64,000 nt of DNA from Carettochelys insculpta (GCF_033958435.1 NC_134150.1:36885501-36949500), one strand, 5' to 3'; positions 35,036 through 47,046 are shown, counted from the first letter of the stretch. The notes: a model not told the origin generated them from the sequence alone. A program made the numbers and translations.

Positions 35036-36869
35036 CATCTGTAAGGATGTGCTGGGGAAACCTGTACTGCACCTTTTCTAAACCTGCATCTAGCTTGGAC
35101 TGTGAGCACACTGCCAGAGCAACCCTGGACATGCATTCCCTCCTTCCTACCCCGTATGTTTAATGCCTCTGTCCGTTGCCCCTCCTGTTCCCACGTTACT
35201 GTAACTCACTCCCAGATTTGATTTCCTGGATCTTCACTAGCCGCACACCCAAAAAGAGAGTTCACTAAACTGTCTCAAACCTCATGCTCCCAAGCAAAGT
35301 GAACAAGAAAGGAAGCAAGAAAAGAACATTGGTGTTAGAACTGAGCTATGGGTGATGGCGATTCATATTGGTTCTTAGTGCGTCTAAATTGGCCTGCTTC
35401 TCTGTAGCACTTGCACAGCGGATTTGATATCTGCAGCTGACTGATTAACACACTGCAAACATTCCATTCCTCGGGGAAGAGGTCTGCTGTTTGTGTGTGT
35501 TTATAGAGGTTTGCTCAAATGAAAGATTAGTTTACAGTTTCCTGGAAAAAAAATGCTCTGCCGCATTCACCTGACTGGGAATGTGCCATTATTCTCCAGG
35601 CCTTTTGACAGACTCATTCTGCCATCAAATTCTCAAACCTCTTCCAAAGCAGTGACCTTGTGCTGCCCTGAGGCTACCAGTGAATTTGCAAGATCTTGAA
35701 TTCACAGTATAAACCACAGTGAATTTACTAGGAATCCAAGAGTTAATAAACATGCCAGATCCAATGGTTGCCCTCTAAACCTGCATTGTTATCTGGGTGG
35801 CCATATCCTTGCAGATGTCATACATCCAATAAAGAGATCACGTTACACAATATTTTTTATATATGAGCATGGTTCGTATTTCAGCCTAGATGCTAACTGG
35901 ACCTGATGCTGGGCTTCCTTGGGCACTTTTCATTGTTAACCTGCCATAAAGTAACAAATCAAATGGAACCAGCTTTGACAGGATCTCCATATTGCAGGGA
36001 TATCAGCAGAAGGCATGGGCTAAAGAAGCCTTCCAGATCCTCAAAACTATGACAGGGAGCCAACTTGCTGCAGAAAAAGGCACCTTTGCACCTGCCCTAT
36101 CCAGGCTCCCCCTGCACTTGCCTCAGGTGTAGTTCAGCAGCTGGCCCCATCCGGATGAGCAGCACAATGCTGTTCCAGTACAGAAACTGTGTGAAATCCC
36201 TTTGCAACAGCAGAGACCAGCTGCCCTTACCAGAAAAACCTCACTCAATTATGTTTCTCCGGGAAACTAAGCCAAATAATAGAACTGTGACATGCCAGCC
36301 TCTCTGCCGATACTGTCAATGCCAAAATAAATGAGCAAGAGGGGCTATAGAGAATACTAGACAGTAGGGAACTTTTTCAGCTTTGCTGCTAATTTGTGAA
36401 GCTAGCATTCATACTTCCCCAAAGGCAAATCTGCATGTGGGCTATGATGTCTGGGCCCTAGGAATCAATGGCATCAAAAAGAGGGTCTATATAACAGTTT
36501 GTATTTATGCCACTTGTAACTCTGCTTAAGGAGGTGCAGGATTGCCTGCCCTGGTGATCTGGGATTGTGTGGTGAGGAGCATGGGAAGATGGTCAGGCCA
36601 GCCTGCCAGAGAGAGAGGACTGGAATTAGTTGGCCTCTAAGTCCAACTCACCACTGAGTGGAGATGAACTTGCCAGTGGTGAAAGGAGAGGACAGTCCCC
36701 AAAAGGTGCTGCAGGGACACAGAAGGCTGCGGGTCAGAATACAGGCTGCGGCCCCGGCCCTGTGTTCTGGTCTCAGTCCTGCAGGTAGCTTGGGTCCCAT
36801 GTGCCCGAGCCACAATTTGTCCCTTTGTCCCTTGGCTGAAGGGGGCTGAGGTAGGGGCCCTCTGGTCAC
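35036..36869. other. Mostly non-repeat DNA, possible conserved element at 35200-35720
   Basis: No gene could be supported. 35200-35720 is repeat-free with balanced composition. The later part (36540-36869) becomes GC-rich, and its overlapping frames look compositional. An 89-codon plus frame at 36065-36334 is Cys-rich but carries no recognisable finger spacing. Confidence 0.35.
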
Positions 36870-37090
36870 CTAGGGGAGGGGAGTCCAAACACTCCCCATG
36901 TGAACGCTTCACCTCCCCTGTGGTCTCTGGCAATGTTAGTGTTCTTTTTCCACTCTGACCTTCTCAGTTCTCACCTCATTCCAACTTCCTCTTCTGCTCT
37001 CCTCTCCTGGTCCCAGCAGGGGAGGCCTTTTAAACAGTCCTGTGGCAGCCTCAAGTGACCTCAGCTGGCCCTAATTGATTGCTAGAGGCC
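36870..37090 (+). repeat. LTR-like repeat, copy 1
   Basis: Shares an ordered set of blocks with 46660-46830: 'ggggagtcc', then CACTCC, TGTG, 'ctcccctgtggtctct', 'ggggaggccttttaaa' and a Cys/Gly-rich CAGCCTC/GGCC stretch. GC-rich and non-coding. A solo LTR is one explanation, but no TG...CA boundary or target duplication was confirmed. Confidence 0.4.
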
Positions 37091-37217
37091 CGTCCTCAGC
37101 TGCATCCCCAGATCAGCTGCTCCTTGATGCCCTGATGCATCCTTCTGTGGATATGTCAGGTGTTGCCTCTCTCCCCTTCTGAGCTAACCCTCCGGCTTGA
37201 CCCTGTCTCAAGGCTAA

Positions 37218-37350
37218 GAGAAGTATCAGAGGGGTTGCCATGTTAGTCTTTATCTGCAAAAACAATGAGAAATCCTGTAGCATCTTATAGATGAACAGAT
37301 TTTTTGGAGCATAAGTTTTTGAGAATAAAGACCCACTTCGTCACATGCAT
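37218..37350 (-). mobile_element. Penelope-like 3' tail
   Basis: AGTATCAGAGGGGTTGCC, then 'atcctgtagcatcttatagatgaacag', then 'aagacccacttcg' and CACATGCATG. It is the reverse complement of the tail ending the fragment at 56071-57365. A short 3' end only, as expected for a truncated retroelement copy. The family link is by sequence resemblance between copies in this window. Confidence 0.5.
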
Positions 37351-37618
37351 GTCCAAGGCTAAAAGAGCAGCCTGTCTATGTGGCTACAGTGAGCCTGCAC
37401 CATACATGAGAGTCAGCCAGCAGGATAAAAGAGTCTGGGTGATTTCTGGGTGAATTCCAGCCTCCCCTCCCCCCAGCTGTGGGAATAGTCTCCACCCTAT
37501 GTCAAGGGGCAGGAGCAGTTTGGAATTAACTATCAGCCTGTGGAATCCCCCCATCCCCACCTCACATTCATACAGGAGTTACACTGGGACTTAATCTGGC
37601 CCAATAGTCCACCTTCGA
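37351..37618. other. Unrecognised non-coding DNA
   Basis: No gene or repeat recognised. Confidence 0.5.
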
Positions 37619-38252
37619 ATAATAGAATCAGAGGATTCTAGGGCTAGAAGGGACCTCAGGAGATCATCCATTCCAGCTCCCTGCCTAAAGCAGGACCAAT
37701 CCCAACTAAATCATCCCAGCCATGACTATATCAAGCTGGGACTTAAAAACCTCTAGGGATGGAAATTCCACCACCTGTCTCGGTAACTCATTCCAGTGCT
37801 TTACCACTCACCTGGTGAAATAGTTTTTTCCTAATATCCAGCTTAGACCTTCACCTCTGTAACTTCAGACCATTGCTCCTTCTTCTACCGTATGTCACCA
37901 CTGAGAACAGTCTCTTTCCTTCCTCTTTAGAGACCTCTTTCAGTTGAAGGCTGCTGTCAAATCACCCTTCAGTCTTGTCTTCTGCAAACTAAATAAACCC
38001 AAATCTCTCAGGCTCTCCTCATAGGTCATGTGCTCCAACCCCCTAATCATTTTTGTTGCCCTCTGCTGAACCCTCTCCAATGCATCCAACCCTTTCTATA
38101 CCGCGGGCTGGGGGGCAGAACTGGGAGCAATACTCCACATATGGCCACACCAGAGCCAAGTAGAGGGGAATAATAACTTCTCTAGATCTGCTGGAAGTGC
38201 TTCTCCTAATGCACCCCAATATGTCGCTGCCTTCTGTGAGTCTGTATTTCAT
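37619..38252 (-). mobile_element. CR1 LINE 3' end, 5'-truncated
   Basis: Minus-strand copy of the last 630 bases of CR1 ORF2 and the 3' end. The most upstream part encodes [21 protein letters not shown], matching the minus-strand CR1 at 47500. Downstream phrases follow the same order as 46960-47540. The 3' terminus (ATTCTATTATTCG on the minus strand) is a worn version of the ATTCTATG repeats. Severe 5' truncation is normal for CR1. Confidence 0.9.
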
Positions 38253-40208
38253 GCAGACTATGGATATTTCTTAACTGTAACTACAAGCTGTTGTGGGGGA
38301 GGGGAGGGGGAAGACCTGGCAACTATGTTGCTAAGATCAAGGTACCTGCTTACTTCTTGTTTCTGCTTCCTCTTGTATATAACACAGCCTGCATTCGTCT
38401 TGGTGGTTCCTCTTCCAGACCCAACAAACTCAGGTTTTAGTGCTCTTATGATTAGGTGTCCTTTAAGTCCACTTATTCTTCAAAAGTCCCTGTCCCAAGA
38501 TGGTCAAGTCGGCAGCTGCCAAACAGCAGCAGGTCCTTCCTATGAGAGCAGGAGACTCCTTTGGCAGGGAAGGGTGTAGCTGGATGTGTCCAGTGGGACC
38601 ACTCAGCCTGCAACAAGGACAAAACAAACACAGGGAGCATCTGAGGGTTCATTCTATGCTGTCCCTACCAAGGTCTCTGAAGTGGCCCTGGGAGAGGTTG
38701 GGTTTATTAGCCTTCAAAGCCTACTGTGAATAGTGAAAAGGAAGAGCAGCTTATGCCCATAGATATGGGAATTGTCTTTATAAAATCAGGATGTTTAGTG
38801 ACTGTACCCTGAGCCCAAGATTCAAAGCTGGCTGTTCCTTGTGGCTCTGCTCCCAGCTTGAATGGGGGTGTGCTTGCAGCCTGCAGCCACTCTGGGCCTG
38901 GGGGCAAATGAGGGGGTGGCTCCCCATCCCCAGGAGTAAGGCCAAAGGCAGAAGGGGCCGGAGTTAAGGCAGTCAGCTCTGGCCCCAGCCTGTGCGCCTT
39001 ATGAGCCATGTGTTGAGCAGCAGTGCAGTACTATGCAGCATTTCAAAGGGGCCTGGGGGGCAACTACCCCTTTTGCTCCTCCCCCAGTGGTGGGCCTGAC
39101 TGATGCTGGCCAGTCAATGTGAAGGGCTAGACAGAGGGGTGGCATGGAGCCTCAGTATTCAAAGCCATAGGCAGAGAGTGTCCTCTCTGGGGAAAAGCTG
39201 TGTTCATAATGGAAGCTAACCAACCTGAGCTGAAATCCTACTCCAGGCAGTTTCTTGTTTTCTCACTCATATAGAAGCTGAGTTAAAGGCCCAGTAATGC
39301 TGTCAGCTTCCCCCCACCCCGCCCCCTGGGCCTTGCCTTTGAGCCATCTTTATATTACATAAGAGCCTGCCAGTAAAAATGTTTGGTTGTCTGTAATTTT
39401 TTCTCTAGCCTATATTTATAGAATATACTATATTTATTTCTAAATCATTTTCAGCAGTTGGCAACCTTGCCCTGAACCAGCCGAGTGCAGCTACTGACTA
39501 CTCCTGGGGTATAGTTCCTAGACCCCACTGCTTTTATGTGATCTCCCGCTGTAAATGTTAGGATAGAGACTCATGTTTTCCTGGGTTTTTTTTCTGTCTG
39601 GATTGCTTTGCACTGTGCTGAACACAGCTGTGCTCGTAGCACCTCATCCAGCAAAGCAGGGAGAACTCAAGTACTTAGTGTTAAGTGCATTGCTGGACTG
39701 AAGCCATAGTTCTTCAAGGCAGAGACACTGCTCTTTAATAGGTACTTTCTGCTTATACAAAAGTTCTGTGCATGTATACAACATGGTACCAATTAGATAA
39801 CATTAACTTGCCCTAACTGGCTTTGGTTGCAAACACCCTCCCCAGTTTATTTCAGTTCTTTTTTTCCCCACATCAGTGCATCTTCCTTCCTGTCGCTGCA
39901 AACTGGCCCTTGTACTGGGAGGCGGGGAGGGGGGGGGAAAGGAAATGATAACACGTGTCCCAAAAAGACGCAAGACTCATTTGTTTGTTTGTTCATGTGC
40001 CTAGGGCACCTATGTGCCTGCAGCATTGGTAACTAGCCTGAGAGACCAGTACATGGAGGTCAGGGAAGAGGGGTACAGAAACTGTGACGGACCTTAAAAC
40101 ATGTTTATTTTAGGTGAATTTAATACTGCTGAAAATTCATGAGTGGAAAATGCTGCAGACTGAAATCTTTGAAACAGTCACAGGACAAACACAACACAGG
40201 AAGTAGTC
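38253..40208. other. Non-coding, variable composition
   Basis: No gene. 38800-39080 is a GC-rich block with AGCATTTCAAAGGGG (compare 940-1240). 39535-39620 may be another scrap of the 32040/34880 repeat. A G-run lies at 39925-39940. Confidence 0.45.
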
Positions 40209-40715
40209 CAGGTTGCACCTCACTCATCCGCCACCTTGGGGAACTGGTTGGTCCCAAACAAGAGAATTTACTGAAAGAAGGGAGGTCTCCCTACCCTTCC
40301 ACCCAGCCTGCTGCCCCTCTTTGCTGGTGGCTCCATGCCCCACTGGCCCCATGCCTCCATACCCTCACTTCGAGCAACTGCCACTCCCCTACCCCCAGCC
40401 TGGCCTGCACTGGCCCTGATCCCAGATGTGGCTGGGCTGCTGGTCATAGTCCCAGCTGCGGGCCCTGTGGAGGCCAATTCCTGCTGTGGCCAGGTTGCCA
40501 GCTGTGACTATGGCCCTGTGACACTGACTTCAACCCTGGCCACGCTGCTGTCATGTCTCAGCCCTGTGGGCAGTGATCCCAGTAAAGAAGCCCTGCTGGG
40601 CTCTTCTCCTAACATCTTCATGGCTCAGAGCTCTCTGATCTTGTAACATTTGTGGTCCTGCCAGACCACGGATGTTGCCAGACCAGAGAATGCTGGTTTT
40701 GGGAGTTGGAACCTG
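40209..40715. mobile_element. Mariner-type MITE, long form with C-rich core
   Basis: The left end CAGGTTGCACCTCACTCAT and right end TTGGAACCTG are inverted repeats of the CAGGTTGAACCTCTCT type. TA follows the right end; the left side reads TC, so the duplication is damaged. Subterminal 'tgccagaccagagaatgctgg' recalls the TIR region of the same group. A C-rich core (40290-40560) fills the middle, as at 2365-2904. Confidence 0.55.
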
Positions 40716-41229
40716 TAGGACAAATTTCTGCACACTGTCCCTCCACACGAGGCCCACCACTGGCCTGAGAATATTACCAACCCTTCATATTCATGCAATC
40801 TCTCACGTCTCTGCACTGGCATCTCTGCCAAGAAGGGTGACAATTACAGCCCTACTTTTTATTACACTGATACCTGTCTGGAGGCACACCCATTATGCGC
40901 CATGTCCTTCCATTTCAGTCAGCTGGTGGCAACATTATTTGATCACCTGAGATGAATTTGTCCTATTGGCCAAGAGAGTAACAGTCTCATTAGTTCATTA
41001 CCCAACCCCAAACCCATCTACTCTGAGGTCATAATCACTGTCAGCATTAACGTTTTAAATGCTTTTGGTGTTATGTCATCCAGTTTTCTGGCTTGCCACA
41101 TGCATGATGATGGATAATCAGCTAAGCAAGCACTCATTGTGATTCTGCAGCCACAGGAGATCCCAGCGGAATCTTGAGGTGTAAAGAAATTATTTTTTCT
41201 GTTTTTGGTGAGAGCTGCTGGATTACTGA
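40716..41229. other. Unrecognised non-coding DNA
   Basis: No gene or repeat recognised. Confidence 0.5.
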
Positions 41230-41476
41230 GTTCAGTTCCAGTGCCCACTATTCATTAAAGATGTTGACAAACGAGAGAGTTCAGAGGAGAGCCATGAGAT
41301 GATCTAAGGTTTTGAAAACATACTTTACACAGTGATAGACTGAAAGAGTTCATTCTGATTAATTTAACAAAGGGACATTTCAAGTGTGATTTAATTACAG
41401 TCTAAAAGTACCTAGATGGGGAATAAATACTTAAAAATGTGCTCTTCATTCTAGCAAAGAGAAGAATAAAAGGATC
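41230..41476 (+). mobile_element. Outer CR1, upstream piece
   Basis: Plus-strand CR1 sequence including 'gttcagaggagagcc', 'tacacagtgatagactgaaagag', 'acagtctaaaagtacctagatgggg' and 'gtgctcttcattctagcaaagag'. It stops at about 41476 and the family continues at 42112, so this and 42112-42395 are one element split by an insertion. Old: many indels. Confidence 0.75.
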
Positions 41477-42111
41477 TCAGGGTTATAGTGGACTATAAGC
41501 TAAATATGAGTCAGTAGTGTGATACTGTTGTAAAGAATGCAAACATCACTCTGGGATGTACTGACAGGAATGAAATGAACAAGACATGAGAAGTAATTAT
41601 TCTGTTCTACTCTGCACTGCTTAGGCTCAACTGGAGGATTGTGTCCAGTTCTGGGCACCACACTTCAGGAAAGTTTTGGAAAAGGTCCAAAGAAGAGCAA
41701 CAAAAATAGTTAAGGTCTTGAAAACATGGCCTATGAGGGAAGATTGAAATAACTGGGCTACTGTAGTCAGGAAAAGAGAAGACTGAGAGAGGATGTAATA
41801 GCTTTCAAGTACCTAAAAGGATGATACAAAGAGAGGGGAGAAAAATTATCCTGTTTAACCTTTGATTATAGGAAGAAAAACAATGGGCTTAAAATGCACC
41901 ATGGGAGGTTTAGGTTGGACATTATGAAACACTTCCTAGCTGACAGCGTGGTTATACACACTGGAATAAATTGCCTATGGAGATTGTGGAACCTTCATCA
42001 TTGGAGATATTTAAGAGCAGATTAGATAAACATCTGTCGGGGTGACCTAGATGGTCTCTCCCTTGGTCTCCTGAGGACCCTTCCAGTTTTAGTATTCTAT
42101 GATTCTATGAA
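41477..42111 (+). mobile_element. Inner CR1, inserted into an older CR1
   Basis: Begins near 'aaggatctcagggttatagtgg', runs through 'ggattgtgtccagttctgggcacc' (41638-41662) and 'ggaataaattgcctatggag', and ends with the canonical CR1 3' repeats ATTCTATGATTCTATGA at 42094-42110. The intact 3' terminus and 5' truncation are typical. It is in the same orientation as the host copy and shows no clear target duplication, as is common for CR1. Confidence 0.85.
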
Positions 42112-42395
42112 AAGCTGAAAGTTAAAACTTAGACAACTTCAGAATGGAAATAAGGTGTTTGTTTTTAACAATAAGAGTAATTAACTATTGAACAACTTAC
42201 CAAGGATCATGGTGGAGTCTCCATCGTGCTGACATTTTACAAATCAAGATTGATGTGTTTTCTTTCAATAATATCTGCTCTAGGAATTATTTTAGGATGT
42301 GTCTATGATCCGTTTGTTATAAAGGACATGAGACTAAATGATTCCAATGGTCCATTCTGGCCTTGGTATCACAAAACCAATACACCTGAAAAATC
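42112..42395 (+). mobile_element. Outer CR1, downstream piece
   Basis: Resumes with 'gctgaaagttaaaacttagacaa', then 'gaaataaggtg', 'ggtaattaactattg', 'aacttaccaaggatcatggtgg', 'gacatgagactaaatgatt' and 'ggtccattctggcctt', the order of a CR1 3' end. The terminal repeats are no longer recognisable. Confidence 0.75.
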
Positions 42396-42989
42396 TGATA
42401 GGAGTGTGTAGACCACTGCAAGGAATGAAAATGAGACCAAAAAACCCACAAGATTAAAATTCATCCAGAAAAACAGGACTCACTAAAGATCAATACAAGG
42501 GCTCTTCAGATATATGCAAAAATGGGTGTGGTCCCTTGTTTTCTGCAGAAAATTTAAGTCGAGGATATGCAAAACTTCCAGGGTTCAGTATAAAGCACTG
42601 GATCCCCAAGCAATGTCATCAATAGAATTTCCACATATCTAGAGGGCAAAATATGAAACAGGCAGTCATGTACTTCGATTGTAAACACTTTAGGTTAGGG
42701 GCTGGCTTCCTATGAAATACATTTGCAGAGGCTATCCCAATGGGACCTTGAATTTTGGCTACCACTGCACAAATATGGAAGAGTTATGCCATATTATTCT
42801 ACCGAGGTAAGTGTAAAGGTGTGGAATACATTTTTCTCTGTTGTTTAAAAAAGTAGTAATAAAGGGATAATTATTAATGTTCATCAAATTATTGTGTGAC
42901 ATTGTGACAAGGTAGAAGAAGTCTCCTGTTGGCAAACCTGGTTAGAAAGTGTTAGAATCCATTAGGGAGCTGCTAGCGAATTACTGCTG
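42396..42989. other. Unrecognised non-coding DNA
   Basis: No gene. A scrap at 42678-42760 ('attgtaaacactttaggttaggggctgg') resembles the 34880-35035 repeat. Confidence 0.45.
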
Positions 42990-43195
42990 ACTTGCTAATA
43001 AATAATAATGATAATACCTAGGACTTATACTGTGCTTCTTCTCATCAGCTTTCAAATCACTTTAGAAAAAAGAGGTTAGTATTTTTTATCCAATTTTAGA
43101 TAGGAAATTTGGGTAACTCAGGCAAGTGGGGACAGAATACAGTGCTCCTGGTTTGCAGACCACTGGTCTGAGCTTATTAGCTTTCTTCCTGACTG
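42990..43195 (-). repeat. MIR-type SINE
   Basis: Plus-direction order 'aatacctaggacttatactgtgcttcttctcatcag', 'caaatcactttag', 'ccaattttagatagg', 'gtaactcaggcaagt', 'ctgagcttattagctttcttcctg' is that of a reverse-complement MIR/CORE-SINE. Heavily diverged. Confidence 0.65.
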
Positions 43196-43373
43196 GAAAG
43201 GAAAATGGCAATAACTTTTAACCAGCACATGCTAGGGCCTGGGAAAAGAGAGATCTTGCAAGAAGGAACATTGGATGCAGCCACGCCTGAGGACAAAGCT
43301 TAGGTGTGGTTAATTTAGTGTTACCTTTCCATTAATAAAACCAGGTTCTAGGAAAGGTAACTTGTTGACTCTA

Positions 43374-43480
43374 TGGCTACGTCTATACTACAGTAAGGTT
43401 TCAAAAGAAGTCCTTCCAGAAGTTCTCTTCTGAGAAAACTTCTTTCAGAATATAGCTTTGATTTGGAATCGGGTGGATTC
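43374..43480. mobile_element. MITE fragment, one end only
   Basis: GGCTACGTCTATACTACAG at 43375 is a good match to the TIRs of the GTCTACAC-ended elements. Self-complementary 'tccttccagaagttctcttctgag' follows. No matching right end is found, so the copy is truncated. Confidence 0.55.
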
Positions 43481-46334
43481 TCCATCAGCATGCTGAGATA
43501 TTTACATTTGACTTGTCTTTACTGATTGCAATACATGTGGACTATTTTCATCATCCTAATTTGTATCCAAGGTTGTTCCTGCCAAGCTGTCCCTTGTAAG
43601 ACAAACACTTTACAAGTGAGAGTGATATTGCTGTTCTTGAGAGGGCAGTCAGTAGAGGTTATAGCACTGGAAAACATAATATAATAGCCTCTAACTGAGA
43701 GACCATTATATTTTAGTTCAGAGATCTGCTTTATGGTTTCTATTTTATGCAAATAGGCACATATACAAACGTGTTTTTTATAATTTTAAATCCATATCTT
43801 GGGCCTTTTCTCAGGTCCCTCTGGGTAACTTGTTCTGTTTATGAATATCCAGGAAATTATGGCCATGTTGGGGGAAAAAAAGAAGCAAGTGATGAGCTTT
43901 ATTACCTTTATGTCATCTTCCCAAGGCAATTTATCCATCCCTCTGTACACTCCAGCTCTAAGATACACCAGCTAAAACTTGGAATTGCATTTTAGCAGCA
44001 GCTCAAAACAACAGTTGCTACAAGGAATTGTGGCATTCTTGATGCGTGATGTGCTGTGCACGACAGGGAGTCAAAATCTCACTTGGGGAACCTTATGGCA
44101 AACTGTAAATTCCTAATTTTATGGGCTGATGTAAAAACCTGTTTTTAACAAATCCATTGGAATAGACAGTTTGGAAAAAGGTTATGACTATCACACATCA
44201 TCCCAAAGGCATTCCTATGGGAAAATAGCTGCATATCTCGAAGCAAAGGCATACTTTAATTTAATATCCTCACAACAACACATGCCCAAATGAAAGAATT
44301 CCTCCTTCTATTGGTAGACACTGTACATTTGGACAATGTTTGTTACTTCCTGCTCTAGTTGCACTGGACTTGATGAACGGGCTTCTATTCTACACACCAC
44401 ACAAATTTTAATAGTCTCAAAAACATTTGAAGTGAAATGTACAAGAACATTTTGCTCAATGCATCTAACATTCAGGAAGAGGTTACCCATGTTGCTAGAT
44501 GACCAACTTTTTTAATAAAGTGTCATTCATTGCTGTTCTTGGACACTCATGGAAACAAAAAGAAACTGCAGATAAATTATCTTCACATATTCGAAGAGCT
44601 AGTACATGTGAATTAGTTTGCATTATTATTAAACTCCATGCTAGAATTTTACTGTTGCATGGTAGATGGAATGTCTGAAGACAATCATTTTACATTGGAC
44701 CTCTTGACACATACAGCCATTTATGTACTAGAAGGAGTGTTGACGCGAACAAGGTGGAAGGGCAGGGACACATGACTAGTAGATTTGATGAATGCCTGCT
44801 TATAATGTGTAGATATGTTATGAACTTTCAACCTCCTGAACAGTATTGTTAAGAAACTGTTTGCATGCAGTCCAGAATGATCTGTCCTTGTTCCATAAAC
44901 TTTACAATTGCCTACTGCCAGCCAGCTTGAACCGACAGTTAAAAATCAAAAGCACTCGAGGATGTTGCAAGAGTCATCAGTTCTGAGATTCGGTGTATTC
45001 ATTATTAGCCAGTCAACAAACAGGTGGCAGGAAAGCATAGCTTGCATAGGAAAAATCAATAGTGCTATTTAAAACTAGTCTCCTATTAAAATGATTGTGA
45101 AAAGAAAGCAGTAGTTACAGGACAATCTCAGCAATATTTTATTCATACATGCTCTACATATATATTCCTCTTTGCATTTGCTGCAGTAGGAAAGTATGAT
45201 CTTTATCAGAATGCTCAACATTTCTCAGCCAAGAAAAATCTTGAAAGCCCAGGATTTATGGGGGATTTAGTTCTCAGGGAAGAGGCTCTGAGAGAACTTT
45301 CATCTTTGTCACAAATCCTACAAAGACATGACCTTGCCATTTATAAAGCCATGGAGCACATTAGAAATAGAACTAACATTCTTGTTCTGGAAGTTCTGAA
45401 ACTCTCATGGTGCCAGTTTTATGAAGGCTAATGTGCAGTGAGGTGAAAATGTTTTCTAAGAAAAAAAATCAACTTGACCCATGCTAACCAACATTAACAA
45501 GCAAGAATTCTTCCTACCTTTTTCGGCAAAGCAATGCAAAAAATCATCTAGGTTTGTCAGCTTGGGAGCATAGACACAATATTTAAAATAAATTACCCGA
45601 ACACCATATTATTCTGGGTATTGTCATATGGTGATTTTTTTAAAGAAATGCACTTATTTGTTTGAAATGTCATTCAGCTCATGACATAAAATTCCTGGAA
45701 AAGTCAAGACTCAATGCAGACATAGAATCAAGTGAGTTTGCGAGTTGATGCCCCACAGTGTAATCAAGGGTTAACATTGCATTTTAGTATTGTTCCTACA
45801 GGTATAGGAAACCAAATGGTCCACCCTTGTGTCATTTAATTCAAAAGCTTTTGCTGGTTTTGTATATGACTACAGTTGTTGCCTCAGTTGCTTTGTCACA
45901 ACATGCATCTTCAGGCCAACTACTTTGTCCAATTGAAGTCATCAGGACACTGCCAAAGCATGTAATTGCATCTGGGACACCAAACATTCCCCATTTTTTA
46001 CATCTCAGTCCTTTTAACGACACAGAATGATGAAATGTTTCTAATGCCAGACTAACAGGGCATGCGCCGGAGTTCAGAAACCTGTTCCCAGTGGGCCCTC
46101 TTCGGAGGCAGAGATAGATCCTAATTCCTCTGGCTTTGCCAACTCCAAGTTCAGTAAGTGTCTTCAGGTGCCTCTTTCTAAATGACACTTGCCATGCAGC
46201 ATAGGATTGATAGGCCAACTGCACAGACTTTTGTTTTGTGCTCACTAATGTATTCCTGTTCCCTTTGTGACATGATTTGTTCCACACAAACAATTCACAG
46301 TAACAAGCGGCACTTGTTTTGTGCTACATAAATC
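43481..46334. other. Long stretch without recognised gene or repeat
   Basis: AT-rich, unrepeated. The only notable coding signal is a 150-codon minus-strand frame at 45841-46293, discussed among the findings. Otherwise I see nothing I can name. Confidence 0.5.
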
Positions 46335-46358
46335 TTGTGTGTGTGTGTGTGTGTGTGT
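46335..46358. repeat. (GT)n microsatellite
   Basis: About 24 bases of TG/GT. Confidence 0.95.
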
Positions 46359-46599
46359 AATTAAAACTTCATTAATTTTTAATCAGTAAATTACAGACTA
46401 AAGGATTGCATTTTTCAGCTCAAGGATGCAGATCTACAAATAAATAATATATAAGTAATGTTTATATATCAGCAGATATCAATTTACTATAAAATAAATG
46501 AATTGCTCCCTGGAGAAGGAAGTTTAGTACTAGTTATCACTCCTGGGGAAAAAATTATAAAACCCAATTACAAGCCAAGTATTTTGCCCTCTTTCTCTG

Positions 46600-46954
46600 A
46601 CCAGCGTTAGGGCTGTCAGCCTTCCCCTTCTGCCAGCAGTTAGGGCTTAACCGTGGGTTTCTGGGGTGGGGAGTCCTGCCACTCCTTGTGGGACACCCTC
46701 CTCTACTGTCTCTAACTGTAACTTCTCCTATTGGTACTTGTCTCCCTCTTCCCCCCACACCTAACTGGGGAGGCTTTTAAAGGCCTTCAGCAGGCCTCCA
46801 ACCAGCCTGAATGGAGTCATCTGGCTCCAATCTGCCTGGGCCAGCCCCCTGTCAGCTACTCATCATTGTCCTGCAGTCCTCCACCTCTCATAAGCAAGCC
46901 TTATAGCCTTTTGGGCTGCCTTTTCCCCACTCTCGAGCAGCTCTCTGGTCTGAT
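46600..46954 (+). repeat. LTR-like repeat, copy 2
   Basis: GC-rich relative to the AT-rich 46360-46560. Contains 'ggtggggagtcc', CACTCC, TGTGGGAC, 'aactggggaggcttttaaa' in the same order as 36870-37090. It ends where the CR1 3' terminus begins. Class uncertain; solo LTR is possible. Confidence 0.4.
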
Positions 46955-46978
46955 CATAGAATCATAGAATCATAGAAC
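46955..46978 (-). repeat. CR1 3' terminal ATTCTATG repeats
   Basis: Between two and three copies of the octamer mark the exact 3' end of the element. Confidence 0.95.
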
Positions 46979-47046
46979 AATAGAGCTGGAAGAGACCTAA
47001 AAAAGCCATCGAGTCCAGCCCCCTGCTCTAAGCAGGACCAAACCCA

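Noticed and set aside
40139..40646. 122- and 103-codon plus frames as coding
   Set aside because: They lie inside a mariner-type element core and owe their length to C-rich composition.
36870..46830. A complete provirus between the two LTR-like copies
   Set aside because: No gag, pol or env reading frames between them; the interval holds CR1, MIR and mariner-type sequence instead.
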